64,000 nt of DNA, from contig CAVVAH010000004.1 of NCBI GenBank assembly GCA_963746175.1, positions 124,001-188,000 on the forward strand, given 5' to 3'. The position numbers were made by a program, and so were the translations under genes. A model generated the notes under the pieces. That model was not told the origin of the DNA and did not search any database. It was given only the letters and a program-made list of their open reading frames with translations. The DNA comes from CAVVAH01 sp963746175. GTDB taxonomy: Bacteria; Actinomycetota; Actinomycetes; JACCUZ01. This document shows, in pieces, positions 9,312-20,945 of this stretch. How positions within the stretch are numbered: the stretch's first letter is position 1; each line of letters starts with the position of its first letter.

Positions 9312-9330
9312 CATCTCGGCAGGCGAGATG
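9312..9330. promoter_or_regulatory. Short inverted repeat upstream of mtrA
   Basis: CATCTCG (9312-9318) and CGAGATG (9324-9330) form an inverted repeat, and a further GCGAGATG follows directly. It lies 14 bases upstream of the mtrA start in the divergent region. It could be an operator or leader hairpin; no protein is assigned. Confidence 0.3.
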
Positions 9331-9424
9331 CGGCGAGATGGCTCCCGCCCCGCGCCGCGAGCCGCCGGTCACCGCCCGGTCGGGTGAGCCCGGCCGGCAC
9401 CGACGACCGTGCGACGATGGCCGC

Positions 9425-10678
9425 GTGAGCGACGAGCAGCCGGGGGGCTGGGCCCGCCCGAAGGAGCAGGAGGATTCGCCGCCCGTCGCGCCCGGCTGGA
9501 CCCGCCCGGAGCAGGAGCAGCCGCCCGTCCCGCCCGGCTGGGCGCCGCAGCAGCCACCGGCGCAGGGACCCGCCTACGGCGCCCCCACCGGCCCCGCGGC
9601 TGCCGGCCCGCCGCGCGCCTGGCAGCAGCCGGGCTCCCCGCAGCAACCGGGCTGGGGCGGCGCCCCCGCCGCCTACACCACCGCCCCGCCGCAGTCGCCG
9701 AAGCCGGGGATCATCCCGCTCCGGCCGTTGGGGGTCGGCGAGATCCTCGACGGCGCGATCGCCGCGATGCGCCGGCACTGGCGGGTCATGCTCGGCCTCT
9801 CGGCCGTGGTGGCCGCGCTGACCCAGGTGATCAGCGTGCCGGTGAAGTGGCTGCTGCTGCACGACGCGATCGACACCTCGGTCTCCACCAGCAGCGCCGA
9901 CCCCGACGGCGACCTCACGGTGCTCGCGGGGGCAATCACCAGCGGCGGCATCGAGGCGGTGATCACGGCGTTCGCCGTCCTCGTGCTCAGCGGCATCCTC
10001 ACCGCGGCGGTGAGCCGCGCCGTCCTCGGCCAGCAGATGTCGGCCCGCGAGGCGTGGGACCGCACCCGGCCACGGATCCCGGCCCTGCTCGGCGTCACCG
10101 GCCTGGTGATCCTCATCGCGCTCGGGCTCGCGGTGGTCTGCCTGGCGCCCGGCATCCTGCTCGCCGTCGCCGGGTCGCCGGGCCTCGTGGTCGTGCTCGC
10201 GCTGGTCGTCGGCGTCCCCGTGTACCTGGTGGCCGTCGTCTACCTCTACACGGCGTTCGCCCTGGCTCCGCCCGCGGTCGTCCTGGAACGGCAGTCGCCG
10301 GTCGCGGCCCTGCGCCGGTCGCGCGCGCTCGTCAAGGGCTCGTGGTGGCGGACCTTCGGCATCCTGCTGCTCGTCAACATCATCGCCCAGGTGCTGACGG
10401 GCATCCTGCTCACGCCGTTCCAGCTGCTGTCCCTCTTCGTCGCCTACCTCGGGGGTGACGAGACGAACGTCTACACCCTGGTCCCGCTGCTGGTGACGGC
10501 CTTCGGCACCATCGTCGCCGCGACGATCACCTGGCCGTTCACGGCGGTCGCCACCGCCCTGCTGTACGTCGACCGCCGGATGCGCCGCGAGGCCTTGGAC
10601 CTCGAGCTGGTCCGCGCCGCCGGAGTCGCGCCGGCCGACGGCCCGGCCGAGGCCGACCCGTCGCTGCCGCGGCCGTGA
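9425..10678 (+). CDS. Multi-pass membrane protein with Pro/Gln-rich cytoplasmic N-terminus
   Basis: Encodes 417 residues from a GTG at 9425. The first ~90 residues are a low-complexity Pro/Gln/Gly-rich tail with repeated PPVxPGW motifs. After the conserved phrase IIPLRPLGVGEILDGA come about six transmembrane helices. This matches the glycerophosphodiesterase-membrane-domain-like family common in actinobacteria, but no catalytic domain is present. There is no SD; a GACGAT box six bases upstream suggests a leaderless transcript. It is the first gene of the cluster running to DUF58, joined to the next gene by a GTGA overlap. Confidence 0.8.
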   Translation: MSDEQPGGWARPKEQEDSPPVAPGWTRPEQEQPPVPPGWAPQQPPAQGPAYGAPTGPAAAGPPRAWQQPGSPQQPGWGGAPAAYTTAPPQSPKPGIIPLRPLGVGEILDGAIAAMRRHWRVMLGLSAVVAALTQVISVPVKWLLLHDAIDTSVSTSSADPDGDLTVLAGAITSGGIEAVITAFAVLVLSGILTAAVSRAVLGQQMSAREAWDRTRPRIPALLGVTGLVILIALGLAVVCLAPGILLAVAGSPGLVVVLALVVGVPVYLVAVVYLYTAFALAPPAVVLERQSPVAALRRSRALVKGSWWRTFGILLLVNIIAQVLTGILLTPFQLLSLFVAYLGGDETNVYTLVPLLVTAFGTIVAATITWPFTAVATALLYVDRRMRREALDLELVRAAGVAPADGPAEADPSLPRP

Positions 10679-11307
10679 TCGCCGGGGTCCCGGTCGAGCT
10701 CGGCCGGGAGGAGGCCACCCGGCTGGCCCGCGAGGAGCTGAGCAAGGAGGTCTACCGGGCCCACCGACCGGGCCTGGTGCAGCGGCTGCTCGGCTGGCTG
10801 GTCGACCGGCTGTCCGACCTGCTGGACAAGGTCGCCGGTCTCTCCCCCGGCGGGCACGCCGGCCTCGTCGTGCTGGCGCTGCTCGTCGTCGTGGCCGTGG
10901 TCGCGGTGCGGCTCAAGGTCGGGCCGATGGGCCGCCGGGCTGCCTCGGACCCGGCCCTGTTCGCCGGCCGCGCGCGCACCGCCGCCGAGCACCGGGCCGC
11001 GGCCGACGCGCACGCCGCGCGCGGGGAGTGGGCCGAGGCCGTCCGCGAGCGCCTGCGGGCCGTCGTCCGCGCGCTCGAGGAGCGCGCCGTCCTCGACGAG
11101 CGACCGGGCCGCACGGCGGACGAGGCGGCCGCCGAGGCGGGCGCGGCGCTGCCCACCTGCGCCGAGGACCTGCGGCGCGCCGCGCGGCTCTTCGACGACA
11201 TCTGGTACGGCGGGCGGCCGGCCGGTCCCGACGGCGACGCGGCCCTGCGTGCCCTCGACGAGAAGATGCGCGCCGCCCAGCCGCACGTCGTCGGGACGCA
11301 GCGGTGA
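10675..11307 (+). CDS. DUF4129 domain membrane protein
   Basis: Encodes 210 residues. One transmembrane helix at about 60-82 is followed by a cytoplasmic helical domain (DPALFAGRARTAAEHRAAADAH, then EDLRRAARLFDDIWYGGRP) characteristic of DUF4129. The start GTG overlaps the previous stop and the end overlaps the next start, each by 4 nt, so translation is probably coupled. These proteins accompany MoxR/DUF58 genes in actinobacteria; their function is unknown. Confidence 0.85.
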   Translation: MIAGVPVELGREEATRLAREELSKEVYRAHRPGLVQRLLGWLVDRLSDLLDKVAGLSPGGHAGLVVLALLVVVAVVAVRLKVGPMGRRAASDPALFAGRARTAAEHRAAADAHAARGEWAEAVRERLRAVVRALEERAVLDERPGRTADEAAAEAGAALPTCAEDLRRAARLFDDIWYGGRPAGPDGDAALRALDEKMRAAQPHVVGTQR

Positions 11308-12472
11308 CGAGCACCGCGGTCGTCACCGCAGCCCCACCTCGCACCTCGACCGACCCGACGGCGCAGGACCTGTGGCGCGCCGGGAAGGGACCGGTGGCCG
11401 TGCTGGCGCTGGTGCTCCTGGCCGGTGCGTTCGTCGCCCTCGCCGCCGGCGGCACCGACACCCGCCCGCTGGACCCGCGCTCGCCCGCGCCGAGCGGAGG
11501 CCGGGCGCTCGCCGAGCTCCTGCGGGACCAGGGCGTCCGCGTCGACCGGGTGGCGACGACCGACCGCCTCGCCGACACCGTCGGGAGGGCCACGACGGTG
11601 CTCGTCGTGGACCCGGACCTGCTCACCGACGGTCAGATCGAGACCCTCGTCAACACCGGGGCCGACCTGGTGGTGCTGTCCACCGTGGCCCCGCAGCGCT
11701 GGGTGACCGGCGTCGGCGCGCAGCCGGCGGATCCCGACGTCCGGTCACCGGGCTGCCGGCTGCCCGCGGCGCGCCGCGCCGGCCCCGCCGACGCCGGCCT
11801 GATCGCGTACGACGTCGACGGCACCTCCCTCGGCAGCGCGTTCCGGTGCTACGCCCACGACGGCCGGCCGGCCCTCGTGCAGGGGCAGGTCGGCGGGCAG
11901 CTGGTGACCCTGGTCGGGTCCGGTTCCGGCTTCACCAACTCCCGGCTCGACGACGAGGGCAACGCGGCGCTGTCCCTGGGACTGCTGGGCGGGCACGACC
12001 GGCTCGTGTGGTTCCTGCCGTCCCGTGAGGTGTTGCCGCCGCAGGCGCAGAGGTCGTTCTACGAGCTGGTCCCGCACGGCGTCTGGTGGGGCCTCGCGCA
12101 GCTGGCGATCGCGGTCCTGCTGCTGGCGCTGTGGCGGGCCCGACGGCTCGGCCCTGTGGTCGCCGAGCCGCTGCCGGTCGTGGTCCGGGCCGCCGAGGCG
12201 GTCGAGGGGCGGGGCCGGCTCTACCGACGGGCCGGTGCGCGGGACCGGGCCGGCGAGGCACTGCGCTCAGGGGTCCGCGCCCGGCTGGTGCCGGCGCTCG
12301 GCCTGCCCCGGCGCGCCGAGCCGACGGCCGTCGTCGCAGCGGTCGGCGCCCGCTCGTCGCGCCCGGCAGCCGAGGTCGGCGCGCTCCTGTACGGTGCCGC
12401 ACCGGCCGACGACGCGTCGCTCGTGCGCCTCGCCGACGCGCTGGACGACCTGGAGAGAGAGGCACGCCGACC

Positions 12473-12476
<4 letters not shown>
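11304..12476 (+). CDS. DUF4350 domain membrane protein
   Basis: Encodes 390 residues. An N-terminal helix (about 30-52) and a C-terminal helix (about 255-275, WWGLAQLAIAVLLLALWRARRLGP) enclose an exported domain that starts with SPAPSGGRALAELLRDQGV, a DUF4350 hallmark related to GATase1-like folds. A cytoplasmic tail follows. It overlaps both neighbours by 4 nt. The family is consistently found between a DUF4129 and a MoxR gene. Confidence 0.86.
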
Positions 12477-13504
<1,028 letters not shown>

Positions 13505-13508
13505 CCCC

Positions 13509-14804
13509 GTGGCGCTCACCGGGCGGCTCGGGCTGCTCGCCGCGGCGGCCGCGGTCGTCGTCGGCTTCCTCGCACCGTCCGGCGCCGGTCTGCTGCTCGT
13601 CACCCTGGCGCTGCTGGTCCTCGTCGCCGTCGACCTGGCACTGGCCGGCCCGGTCCGCTCCCTGGGGTTCCGCCGTGACGGCGACACCTCGGTCCGCCTC
13701 GGCGAGCCGGCGCGGGTGCGGCTGACCGTGACGAACCCGAGCGGGCGCCGGGTGCGCGGCCGGCTGCGCGACGCGTGGCCGCCCAGCGCGGGCGCGGTGA
13801 CCCAGCGGCACCCGCTTGACCTCCCGGCCGGCGAGCGACGACGTGTCGTCACGGCGATGGTGCCCACCCGCCGGGGCGACCGGCTTGCCGACCGGGTCAC
13901 GGTCCGGTCCTACGGCCCGATGGGGCTGGCCGCCCGGCAGGGGTCGCACCGCGTGCCGTGGCGGGTGCGGGTGCTGCCGCCGTTCACGTCCCGTCGCCAC
14001 CTCCCCTCACGGCTGGCCAGGCTGCGCGAGCTCGACGGACGCACCGCCGTGCTGGTGCGCGGCCAGGGCACCGAGTTCGACTCGCTGCGCGAGTACGTCG
14101 CCGGCGACGACGTCCGCTCGATCGACTGGCGGGCGACCGCCCGGGCCGGTGACGTCATGGTCCGCACCTGGCGGCCGGAGCGGGACCGGCGGGTCCTGCT
14201 GGTGCTGGACTGCGGCCGGACCGCGGCGGCCCGGGTCGGCGACGTCCCCCGGCTGGACGAGGCGATGGACGCCGCGCTGCTGCTCGCCGCGCTCGCGTCC
14301 CGCGCGGGTGACCGCGTCGACCTGGTCGCGTACGACCGGCGCGTGCGCGGGCGGGTCGAGGGCGAGCCGGGGAGCAGCCTGCTGCCGGCCCTGGTGCAGG
14401 CGATGGCACCCCTCGAGGCGGCCCTCGTCGAGCCCGACTACGCCGGGATGGTCCGGACCGTGCTCGCCGGCCCGTCCCGCCGGAGCCTGGTCGTCCTGCT
14501 CACCGCCCTGGACGCGGCGCCGGTCGAGGAGGGTCTGCTGCCCGCGCTGGCGCCGCTGCTGCGCCGGCACCAGGTCCTGATCGCGTCGGTCTCCGACCCG
14601 CGGGTCGCGGAGCTCGCCGGTGGCCGGGGCGACGCCGAGTCCGTCTACGCCGCGGCGTCGGCCGAACGGGCCCGCGCCGAGCGGCGCCGGGTCGGCGAGC
14701 TGTTGTCGCGGCGTGGTGTCGAGGTGGTCGACAGCGGACCCGGAACGCTGGCCCCCGAGCTGGCCGACCGCTACCTCGCGCTGAAGGCCGCCGGCCGGCT
14801 CTGA
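13509..14804 (+). CDS. DUF58 domain (VWA-like) membrane protein
   Basis: Encodes 431 residues from GTG, four bases after the moxR stop. Two N-terminal hydrophobic helices (about 5-45) precede an exported beta-domain. The cytoplasmic DUF58 core has the signature GDDVRSIDWRATAR near residue 205 and a VWA-like fold after it (VLLVLDCG, a MIDAS-like strand). It is the usual client or partner of MoxR. This is the last gene of the tightly packed block that starts at 9425. Confidence 0.93.
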   Translation: MALTGRLGLLAAAAAVVVGFLAPSGAGLLLVTLALLVLVAVDLALAGPVRSLGFRRDGDTSVRLGEPARVRLTVTNPSGRRVRGRLRDAWPPSAGAVTQRHPLDLPAGERRRVVTAMVPTRRGDRLADRVTVRSYGPMGLAARQGSHRVPWRVRVLPPFTSRRHLPSRLARLRELDGRTAVLVRGQGTEFDSLREYVAGDDVRSIDWRATARAGDVMVRTWRPERDRRVLLVLDCGRTAAARVGDVPRLDEAMDAALLLAALASRAGDRVDLVAYDRRVRGRVEGEPGSSLLPALVQAMAPLEAALVEPDYAGMVRTVLAGPSRRSLVVLLTALDAAPVEEGLLPALAPLLRRHQVLIASVSDPRVAELAGGRGDAESVYAAASAERARAERRRVGELLSRRGVEVVDSGPGTLAPELADRYLALKAAGRL

Positions 14805-14890
14805 GAAACCGGCGACCACCCGTCATCCTTCGGATGCGCTCCACGCGTCTTGTCCTCGACAGCCTCGCGGACACGACTGGAGGAACGATC

Positions 14891-15475
14891 ATGGTGGCAC
14901 CTCGGCTCAGGACCCTGGCAGCAGCCGGGGTCGTCGCGCTCCTGGCCACGGCGACCGGGCTGACCGGTGCGGCACCCGTGGCCGCGGCACCGCTCGACAG
15001 CGGGAACTTCGTCGACCACGTCGACGAGGTGTTCGACTGCGCTGGTACGCCGACGCGCAACGTCGGCGACTTCGACGTGAAGTTCACGGTCGTCCAGCAC
15101 GGGAACGGCTTCGCGTACTACCGGGAGAGCGTCCGCGGGCACCAGGTGTACACGAACCTCGACACAGGCGGGACCTACTCCACGACCTTCAGCGCGAACA
15201 GCCGGGACCACAAGATCACCGACAACGGCGACGGGACGATCACGATCGTGTCGCAGGGCAGCGGGGTCAGCAGCTGGTACGACAAGAACGGCGACCGCGT
15301 CCTCAAGGACTCCGGCGTGTTCCGCTTCAGCGTCGACATCGACCTCAACGGCACGCCGGACAACCCGGACGACGACACCGAGGTCGCGGACTCGTTCCAG
15401 CTGGTGAAGCCGAGGACGGGCCGGACAGACACCGTGGACCGCGACTTCTGCGACGACCTGCGGCTGTTCACCTGA
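14891..15475 (+). CDS. Secreted protein of unknown function, tandem paralog 1
   Basis: The ATG at 14891 has TGGAGGA upstream and gives 194 residues; a longer frame from 14834 lacks this site. A Sec signal peptide ends near AAPVAAAP. The mature part has three cysteines and ends FCDDLRLFT. It shares an ordered set of motifs with the next gene: a PLDxGxF start, FDCxGTPT, FAYYRESVRG or LAYYRESVRG, VYTNLD, DNGDGT and FCDDLR. No known domain was recognised. The two copies interrupt a conserved membrane-protein cluster. Confidence 0.8.
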   Translation: MVAPRLRTLAAAGVVALLATATGLTGAAPVAAAPLDSGNFVDHVDEVFDCAGTPTRNVGDFDVKFTVVQHGNGFAYYRESVRGHQVYTNLDTGGTYSTTFSANSRDHKITDNGDGTITIVSQGSGVSSWYDKNGDRVLKDSGVFRFSVDIDLNGTPDNPDDDTEVADSFQLVKPRTGRTDTVDRDFCDDLRLFT

Positions 15476-15546
15476 GCCGCGGAACGGCCGAGAGCTCGAC
15501 CTGAGCTCCATCCGGCGGCTTCTGCGCCGGTTCGTCAACTTGACGG

Positions 15547-15589
15547 CCCGCCCCGGGCGTCCTAGGCCTGAAGGCGTACCCGGGGCGGG
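15547..15589 (+). terminator. Strong hairpin between the tandem secreted paralogs
   Basis: CCCGCCCCGGG (15547-15557) pairs perfectly with CCCGGGGCGGG (15579-15589). It lies 72 bases after the first paralog's stop and 21 bases before the second paralog's start, so it may terminate or attenuate readthrough between them. Confidence 0.55.
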
Positions 15590-15610
15590 ACACACACGAG
15601 GAGGCAAGAC

Positions 15611-16192
15611 ATGGGTGGACGGCGCGTGCTGCGAGCAGTGCTCGGATGCGGTCTGGCAGTGGTGGTGGCGGGCACATTAGGGGTCACGCCCGCGGTCGCC
15701 GCTCCGCTGGACAAGGGTCACTTCCACGACGTCTACACCGACTTCTTCGACTGCGACGGGACCCCCACCCAGGTCGACGGTGACGTGCACGTCAACTTCG
15801 TCTTCGTCAAGCACGGGCCGGGCCTCGCGTACTACCGCGAGAGTGTCCGCGGCACGAACGTCTACACCAACCTGGACAACGGTGGGACGTTCACCGAGAT
15901 CTTCACCGTGCACTCGATGGACCTCAAGGTCGTCGACAACGGCGACGGCACGTTGACCATCACCACGCTGCAGACCGGGGGTTACCGGCTCTACGACACG
16001 AACGGCAAGCTCGTCCTCAAGGACCCCGGCCAGATCCGTACTCAGGCGCTCATCGGCGACAACGGCACGCCGGACGACCCGTTCGACGACGTCTTCCTCG
16101 AGGACCTCGGCCTCATCAAGGGCAGCACCGGCCGCAACGACACCCAGGGGCGGAACTTCTGCGACGACCTCCGGCAGTTCTCGGCGGCGTAG
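15611..16192 (+). CDS. Secreted protein of unknown function, tandem paralog 2
   Basis: Encodes 193 residues with GAGGAGG nine bases upstream of the ATG. The signal peptide ends near TPAVAAP. The mature domain aligns end to end with the product at 14891-15475, sharing conserved Cys, Tyr-Tyr-Arg-Glu-Ser and the C-terminal FCDDLR motif, so the pair arose by tandem duplication. Mature length is about 160 residues. No catalytic motif is seen; a binding or surface role is possible. Confidence 0.8.
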   Translation: MGGRRVLRAVLGCGLAVVVAGTLGVTPAVAAPLDKGHFHDVYTDFFDCDGTPTQVDGDVHVNFVFVKHGPGLAYYRESVRGTNVYTNLDNGGTFTEIFTVHSMDLKVVDNGDGTLTITTLQTGGYRLYDTNGKLVLKDPGQIRTQALIGDNGTPDDPFDDVFLEDLGLIKGSTGRNDTQGRNFCDDLRQFSAA

Positions 16193-16222
16193 CCGTAAGC
16201 CACCCGAGGGGGGTGCGGCTGG

Positions 16223-16257
16223 GCCCGGCCGCGACGTCACAGGCGTCGCGGCCGGGC
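16223..16257. terminator. Bidirectional hairpin terminator
   Basis: A perfect 14-bp stem (GCCCGGCCGCGACG at 16223-16236 with its complement at 16244-16257) encloses a 7-nt loop. It sits between the convergent secreted-paralog gene and the spoIIM-like gene. Confidence 0.7.
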
Positions 16258-16277
16258 ACCGGCACGGCGACGGGTCC

Positions 16278-17297
16278 TCAGCCGGCGGTCGGGGCCACGT
16301 CCGTCGCGCCGGACCCACCGACGTCGCCGAGCTCGCCGGCCCGGACCGCGCGGCCGCCCAGCACCACGACGTACGCCACGAAGGCGAGCCACAGCGTCGC
16401 GCCGATGCCGACGCGTGCCGAGGTGGGCAACGGCGACGGCGTCACGAAGGCCTCGACGACCCCGGAGACGAGCAGCGTCGCGGCCAGCCCGATGGCGAGG
16501 GCCCCCGCCGCCTGGCCCTCCTCGCGCAGCGCGCGGGACCGGGTCCGGCCGCCCGGGTCGATCCACGACCAGCCCAGCCGCAGCCCCGCGCCGGCGGCGA
16601 CGAAGACACAGGTCAGCTCGAGCAGGCCGTGCGGCAGGATCAGCCCGAAGAACAGGCCCAGCCGGTCGTTGGCCGCCATCAGCCCCCCGGCGATGCCCAC
16701 GTTGAGGGCGTTCTGCCAGACGAGCCAGACCACCGGCAGCAGGAAGACACCGAGGGCGAGCGCGAGGGCGGACACCCACATGTTGTTCGTCGCGACCTTC
16801 GCCGCGAAGGAGCCGGCCGGGCCCGACGAGTAGTAGTCCTCGAACTTGTGCTCCACGAGCTGCCGCACCTCGGCGGGCGCGGCGATGGACGCCTGCACCT
16901 GCGGGTCGCCGGCGACCCAGACGCCCACCACGAGCCCGACCAGGGCGAAGGCGACACCGACCGCCGCCCACCACCGCCAGCTCCGGTACAGCGCGGCCGG
17001 GTACGACACGACGAAGAACCGGACGACGTCGCGCCAGGCCGGCGACTGCCCGCCGGCGACGGCGCTGCGGGCGCGCGCCACCAGCGTGGACAGCCGGCCG
17101 ACCAGGGTGGGATCGGGGGTCGCCGACCGCACGACGGACAGGTGGGTGGCGGTGCGCTGGTAGAGGTCGACGAGCTCGTCGACCTCGGCGCCGTCGAGCC
17201 GCCCTCGGCGCGTCGGGCCGCGTCCGGAGCGCTTGAGCAGGGCCTCGAGCCGGTCCCACTCGGCGCGGTGCGCCGCGACGTACGCGTCGACGTCCAC
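16278..17297 (-). CDS. Stage II sporulation protein M-like membrane protein
   Basis: Encodes 339 residues from GTG 17297 with a GGAGG-type site close upstream. A soluble N-terminal helical segment (about 1-95) is followed by about six transmembrane helices with the conserved SpoIIM phrases NALNVGIAGG and GLILPHGLLELTCVF. In firmicutes SpoIIM is part of the engulfment complex. In actinobacteria this family is a general membrane protein found beside RDD, MoxR and DUF58 genes. It is divergent from the RDD gene. Confidence 0.88.
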   Translation of the reverse strand: MDVDAYVAAHRAEWDRLEALLKRSGRGPTRRGRLDGAEVDELVDLYQRTATHLSVVRSATPDPTLVGRLSTLVARARSAVAGGQSPAWRDVVRFFVVSYPAALYRSWRWWAAVGVAFALVGLVVGVWVAGDPQVQASIAAPAEVRQLVEHKFEDYYSSGPAGSFAAKVATNNMWVSALALALGVFLLPVVWLVWQNALNVGIAGGLMAANDRLGLFFGLILPHGLLELTCVFVAAGAGLRLGWSWIDPGGRTRSRALREEGQAAGALAIGLAATLLVSGVVEAFVTPSPLPTSARVGIGATLWLAFVAYVVVLGGRAVRAGELGDVGGSGATDVAPTAG

Positions 17298-17394
17298 AGG
17301 CCTCCACCCCCCAGCTCGGGCTCCGAGACTAATGTCTTCGGTCCGAGGGCGGCGCGACCGGTGCGGCCCACCGACGCAGCCGCTTTGGGGGACC

Positions 17395-18309
17395 GTGACG
17401 GACAGCGGCTACGGCGACGTCGTCACCGGCGAAGCGGTCGTCCTCGACCTCCGGCTGGCGCGCCTGGCCAGCCGCAGCCTGGCCCTGGCGATCGACCTCG
17501 CGGTGCAGCTGACGCTGGGGTTCGCCGGGGTCTTCGTGGTCGCCGGTGCGGTCACCGTCGTCGACGACTCGCTGGCGGCGGCCATCGGCCTCGTGTTCTA
17601 CCTCGCGGTCGTGATCGGCTACCCGGTCGCGTGGGAGACGTTCAGCCGCGGCCGGTCCCCCGGCAAGATGGCGCTCGGCCTGCGGGTGGTCCGCGAGGAC
17701 GGCGGACCCATCCGGTTCCGGCAGGCGTTCGTCCGCGGCCTGCTTGCGGTGGTCGAGATCTGGATCACCTTCGGAGTGGTCGCCCTGGTCACCTCGCTGG
17801 CTTCCACCCAGGGCCGCCGGGTGGGTGACTTCCTGGCCGGCACCGTCGTGATCCACGAACGGGTGCCGGTGCGCGCCGCCCCGGTCGCGGCCATGCCCCC
17901 ACAGCTGGCGGGCTGGGCGCAGGGTCTCGACCTGTCGCGGGTGCCGGACGCGCTGGCGCTCGAGGCCCGGCAGTTCCTCGGCCGGGCGCACGAGCTGGCA
18001 CCCGAGGTGCGGGAACAGATGGGCACCCGGCTCGCCGGGGCGCTGGCCACGGTCGTGGCCCCGGCGCCCCCACCCGGCGTACCCGCGTGGGCGTTCGTGG
18101 CCGCGGTGCTGGCCGAGCGCCGACGACGCGAGGCGGCCCGCCTCGCCGGCGGTCAGCAGCCGCCCGGCCGGCCGCCGACCGAGGCCCGGTCGGGCTGGCC
18201 GGCAGCGCCCCCGGTGCCCCCGGCGCCCCCGGCTGCGGCTCCCGCGCCACCCACGGCGCCGGACCAGCCGGTCGCGCCCGAGGACCGACCATTTACGCCG
18301 CCGTCCTGA
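17395..18309 (+). CDS. RDD family membrane protein
   Basis: Encodes 304 residues from GTG 17395 (GGGGGA upstream). The RDD domain occupies about 15-160 and has three hydrophobic helices with the typical Arg and Asp residues (RLASRSLALAIDLAVQ, then GRSPGKMALGLRVV and GRRVGDFLAGTVV). The C-terminal half is cytoplasmic and ends in a Pro/Ala-rich tail. RDD proteins are proposed ion or small-molecule transporters. It pairs divergently with the SpoIIM-like gene. Confidence 0.88.
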   Translation: MTDSGYGDVVTGEAVVLDLRLARLASRSLALAIDLAVQLTLGFAGVFVVAGAVTVVDDSLAAAIGLVFYLAVVIGYPVAWETFSRGRSPGKMALGLRVVREDGGPIRFRQAFVRGLLAVVEIWITFGVVALVTSLASTQGRRVGDFLAGTVVIHERVPVRAAPVAAMPPQLAGWAQGLDLSRVPDALALEARQFLGRAHELAPEVREQMGTRLAGALATVVAPAPPPGVPAWAFVAAVLAERRRREAARLAGGQQPPGRPPTEARSGWPAAPPVPPAPPAAAPAPPTAPDQPVAPEDRPFTPPS

Positions 18310-18412
18310 CGGTCGGACTACGATTCGGGCGGTCGGTCGAGCAGAGGGCGACGGATGTCGGCGCGGCCGGACGTCAGACGGCCGAGCGCCACCGAGGACG
18401 AGGGACGACCCA

Positions 18413-19111
18413 GTGATCAGCGGCCTGACCCCGCACGAGCAGTTCGCCGTCATGGCGCAGCGTCTGCGCGACGGACGGAGCGTCGAGGACGTGCAGCGGA
18501 TCGTGGTGGAGTCCGCGGTCGACCTGATCGACGGCTGCGACCGGGCCGCCATCGGGATCCTGGACGGCGACACGTTCCGCAGCGCGGCCGCGACGGACGA
18601 CGTCATGCGGCTGATCGACGAGCTGCAGAACCAGGTGGGCGAAGGCCCCTGCCTCGAGGCCAGCACCGACGGCATCGTCCAGGTCGACAACGACATCACG
18701 GTGGCCAGCCGCTGGCCCGAGCTGGCCAAGGTCGTGGTCGAGCGGACCCCGGTGCGGGCGATGATGGGCGTGCCGCTGGTCGACGAGGGCCGCCGCGACG
18801 GAGCGCTCAACGTCTTCTCCGACCGCACCGACGTCTTCGACGACGACGCGGTGGCGACAGCAGCCATCCTGGCGTCCTTCGCCTCGGTGGCGCTGGCCGG
18901 CGCCCGGCACTCGGCCCGTGCCAGCCAGCTCGAGGAGGGCCTGGCCACCAACCGTGAGATCGGCGCCGCCGTCGGCATCCTGATGGCCACCCACAGGATC
19001 TCCCAGGACGACGCGTTCGACCTGCTGAGCAAGGCCTCGCAGCGGCTCAACCGGAAGCTGCGCGACATCGCCACCGGCATCGTCCACGGCGACGAGCCCC
19101 CCCAGTCCTGA
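18413..19111 (+). CDS. GAF and ANTAR domain protein (RNA-binding antiterminator type)
   Basis: Encodes 232 residues. A GAF sensor domain lies at about 15-165 (ligand pocket unknown). The ANTAR domain is at about 170-225, with the three-helix pattern LEEGLATNREIGAAVGILM and DAFDLLSKASQRLNRKLRDIA. ANTAR proteins bind paired hexaloop hairpins in nascent mRNA and prevent termination. The regulated transcript cannot be named from this window. The GTG start has a GAGGGA-type site upstream. It stands alone, convergent with ahcY. Confidence 0.92.
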   Translation: MISGLTPHEQFAVMAQRLRDGRSVEDVQRIVVESAVDLIDGCDRAAIGILDGDTFRSAAATDDVMRLIDELQNQVGEGPCLEASTDGIVQVDNDITVASRWPELAKVVVERTPVRAMMGVPLVDEGRRDGALNVFSDRTDVFDDDAVATAAILASFASVALAGARHSARASQLEEGLATNREIGAAVGILMATHRISQDDAFDLLSKASQRLNRKLRDIATGIVHGDEPPQS

Positions 19112-19140
19112 GCGCCGCGCCAGCGGGCAGCTGCACCACC

Positions 19141-19312
19141 GTCGCGGCTCGCGTCAGATCGGCCAGGACGAGGACGCTCCGCCTGCCTGACCGCCCGCCG
19201 TCGGTCCCCGACCCGGAACGCAAATGATCACGGTCCCGTGATCAACATGCCCCGACCGTGCTGAATTCACCGCGGTCGGCGGCGGATGACCACGGTCCCG
19301 TGATCATTTGCC
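19141..19312 (+). repeat. Composite intergenic repeat, copy A
   Basis: The head (about 19141-19205) matches copy B in GCGTCAGAxCGGCCAGGAC... and GCCGTCGGTCC. The tail holds two near-identical 20-mers, TGATCACGGTCCCGTGATCA (19225-19244) and a one-base variant (19287-19306), each an inverted repeat with 9-nt arms (8-nt in the variant). The outer arms also pair over 14 bp. The segment between them contains GAATTCACCG, shared with copy B. It lies between convergent genes. Confidence 0.75.
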
Positions 19313-19426
19313 GCAGAGGGCAGGCGTGCCGACGGCGGGGTCGCCGCAGCCCGCTCCGTTCGTCGTGGCTGCTCTGACGGCTACCACGACGGCGCGTCAG
19401 GTGCCCACGGCACGGGCCGCGCACAG

Positions 19427-19463
19427 CGACGGCGCCGCACCCCCAAGGGGTACGGCGCCGTCG
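19427..19463 (-). terminator. ahcY terminator hairpin
   Basis: CGACGGCGCCG (19427-19437) pairs perfectly with CGGCGCCGTCG (19453-19463), with an inner CCCC-AA-GGGG stem. It starts about 30 bases beyond the ahcY stop codon. No T-tract is seen. Confidence 0.65.
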
Positions 19464-19493
19464 GGTAGCGCTGGTGCTGCGGAGCGGGTCCGC

Positions 19494-20941
<1,448 letters not shown>

Positions 20942-20945
<4 letters not shown>

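Noticed and set aside
19225..19310. A two-unit CRISPR-like repeat
   Set aside because: Only two repeat units exist, each is itself palindromic, the spacer is shared with another copy, and no cas genes are present.
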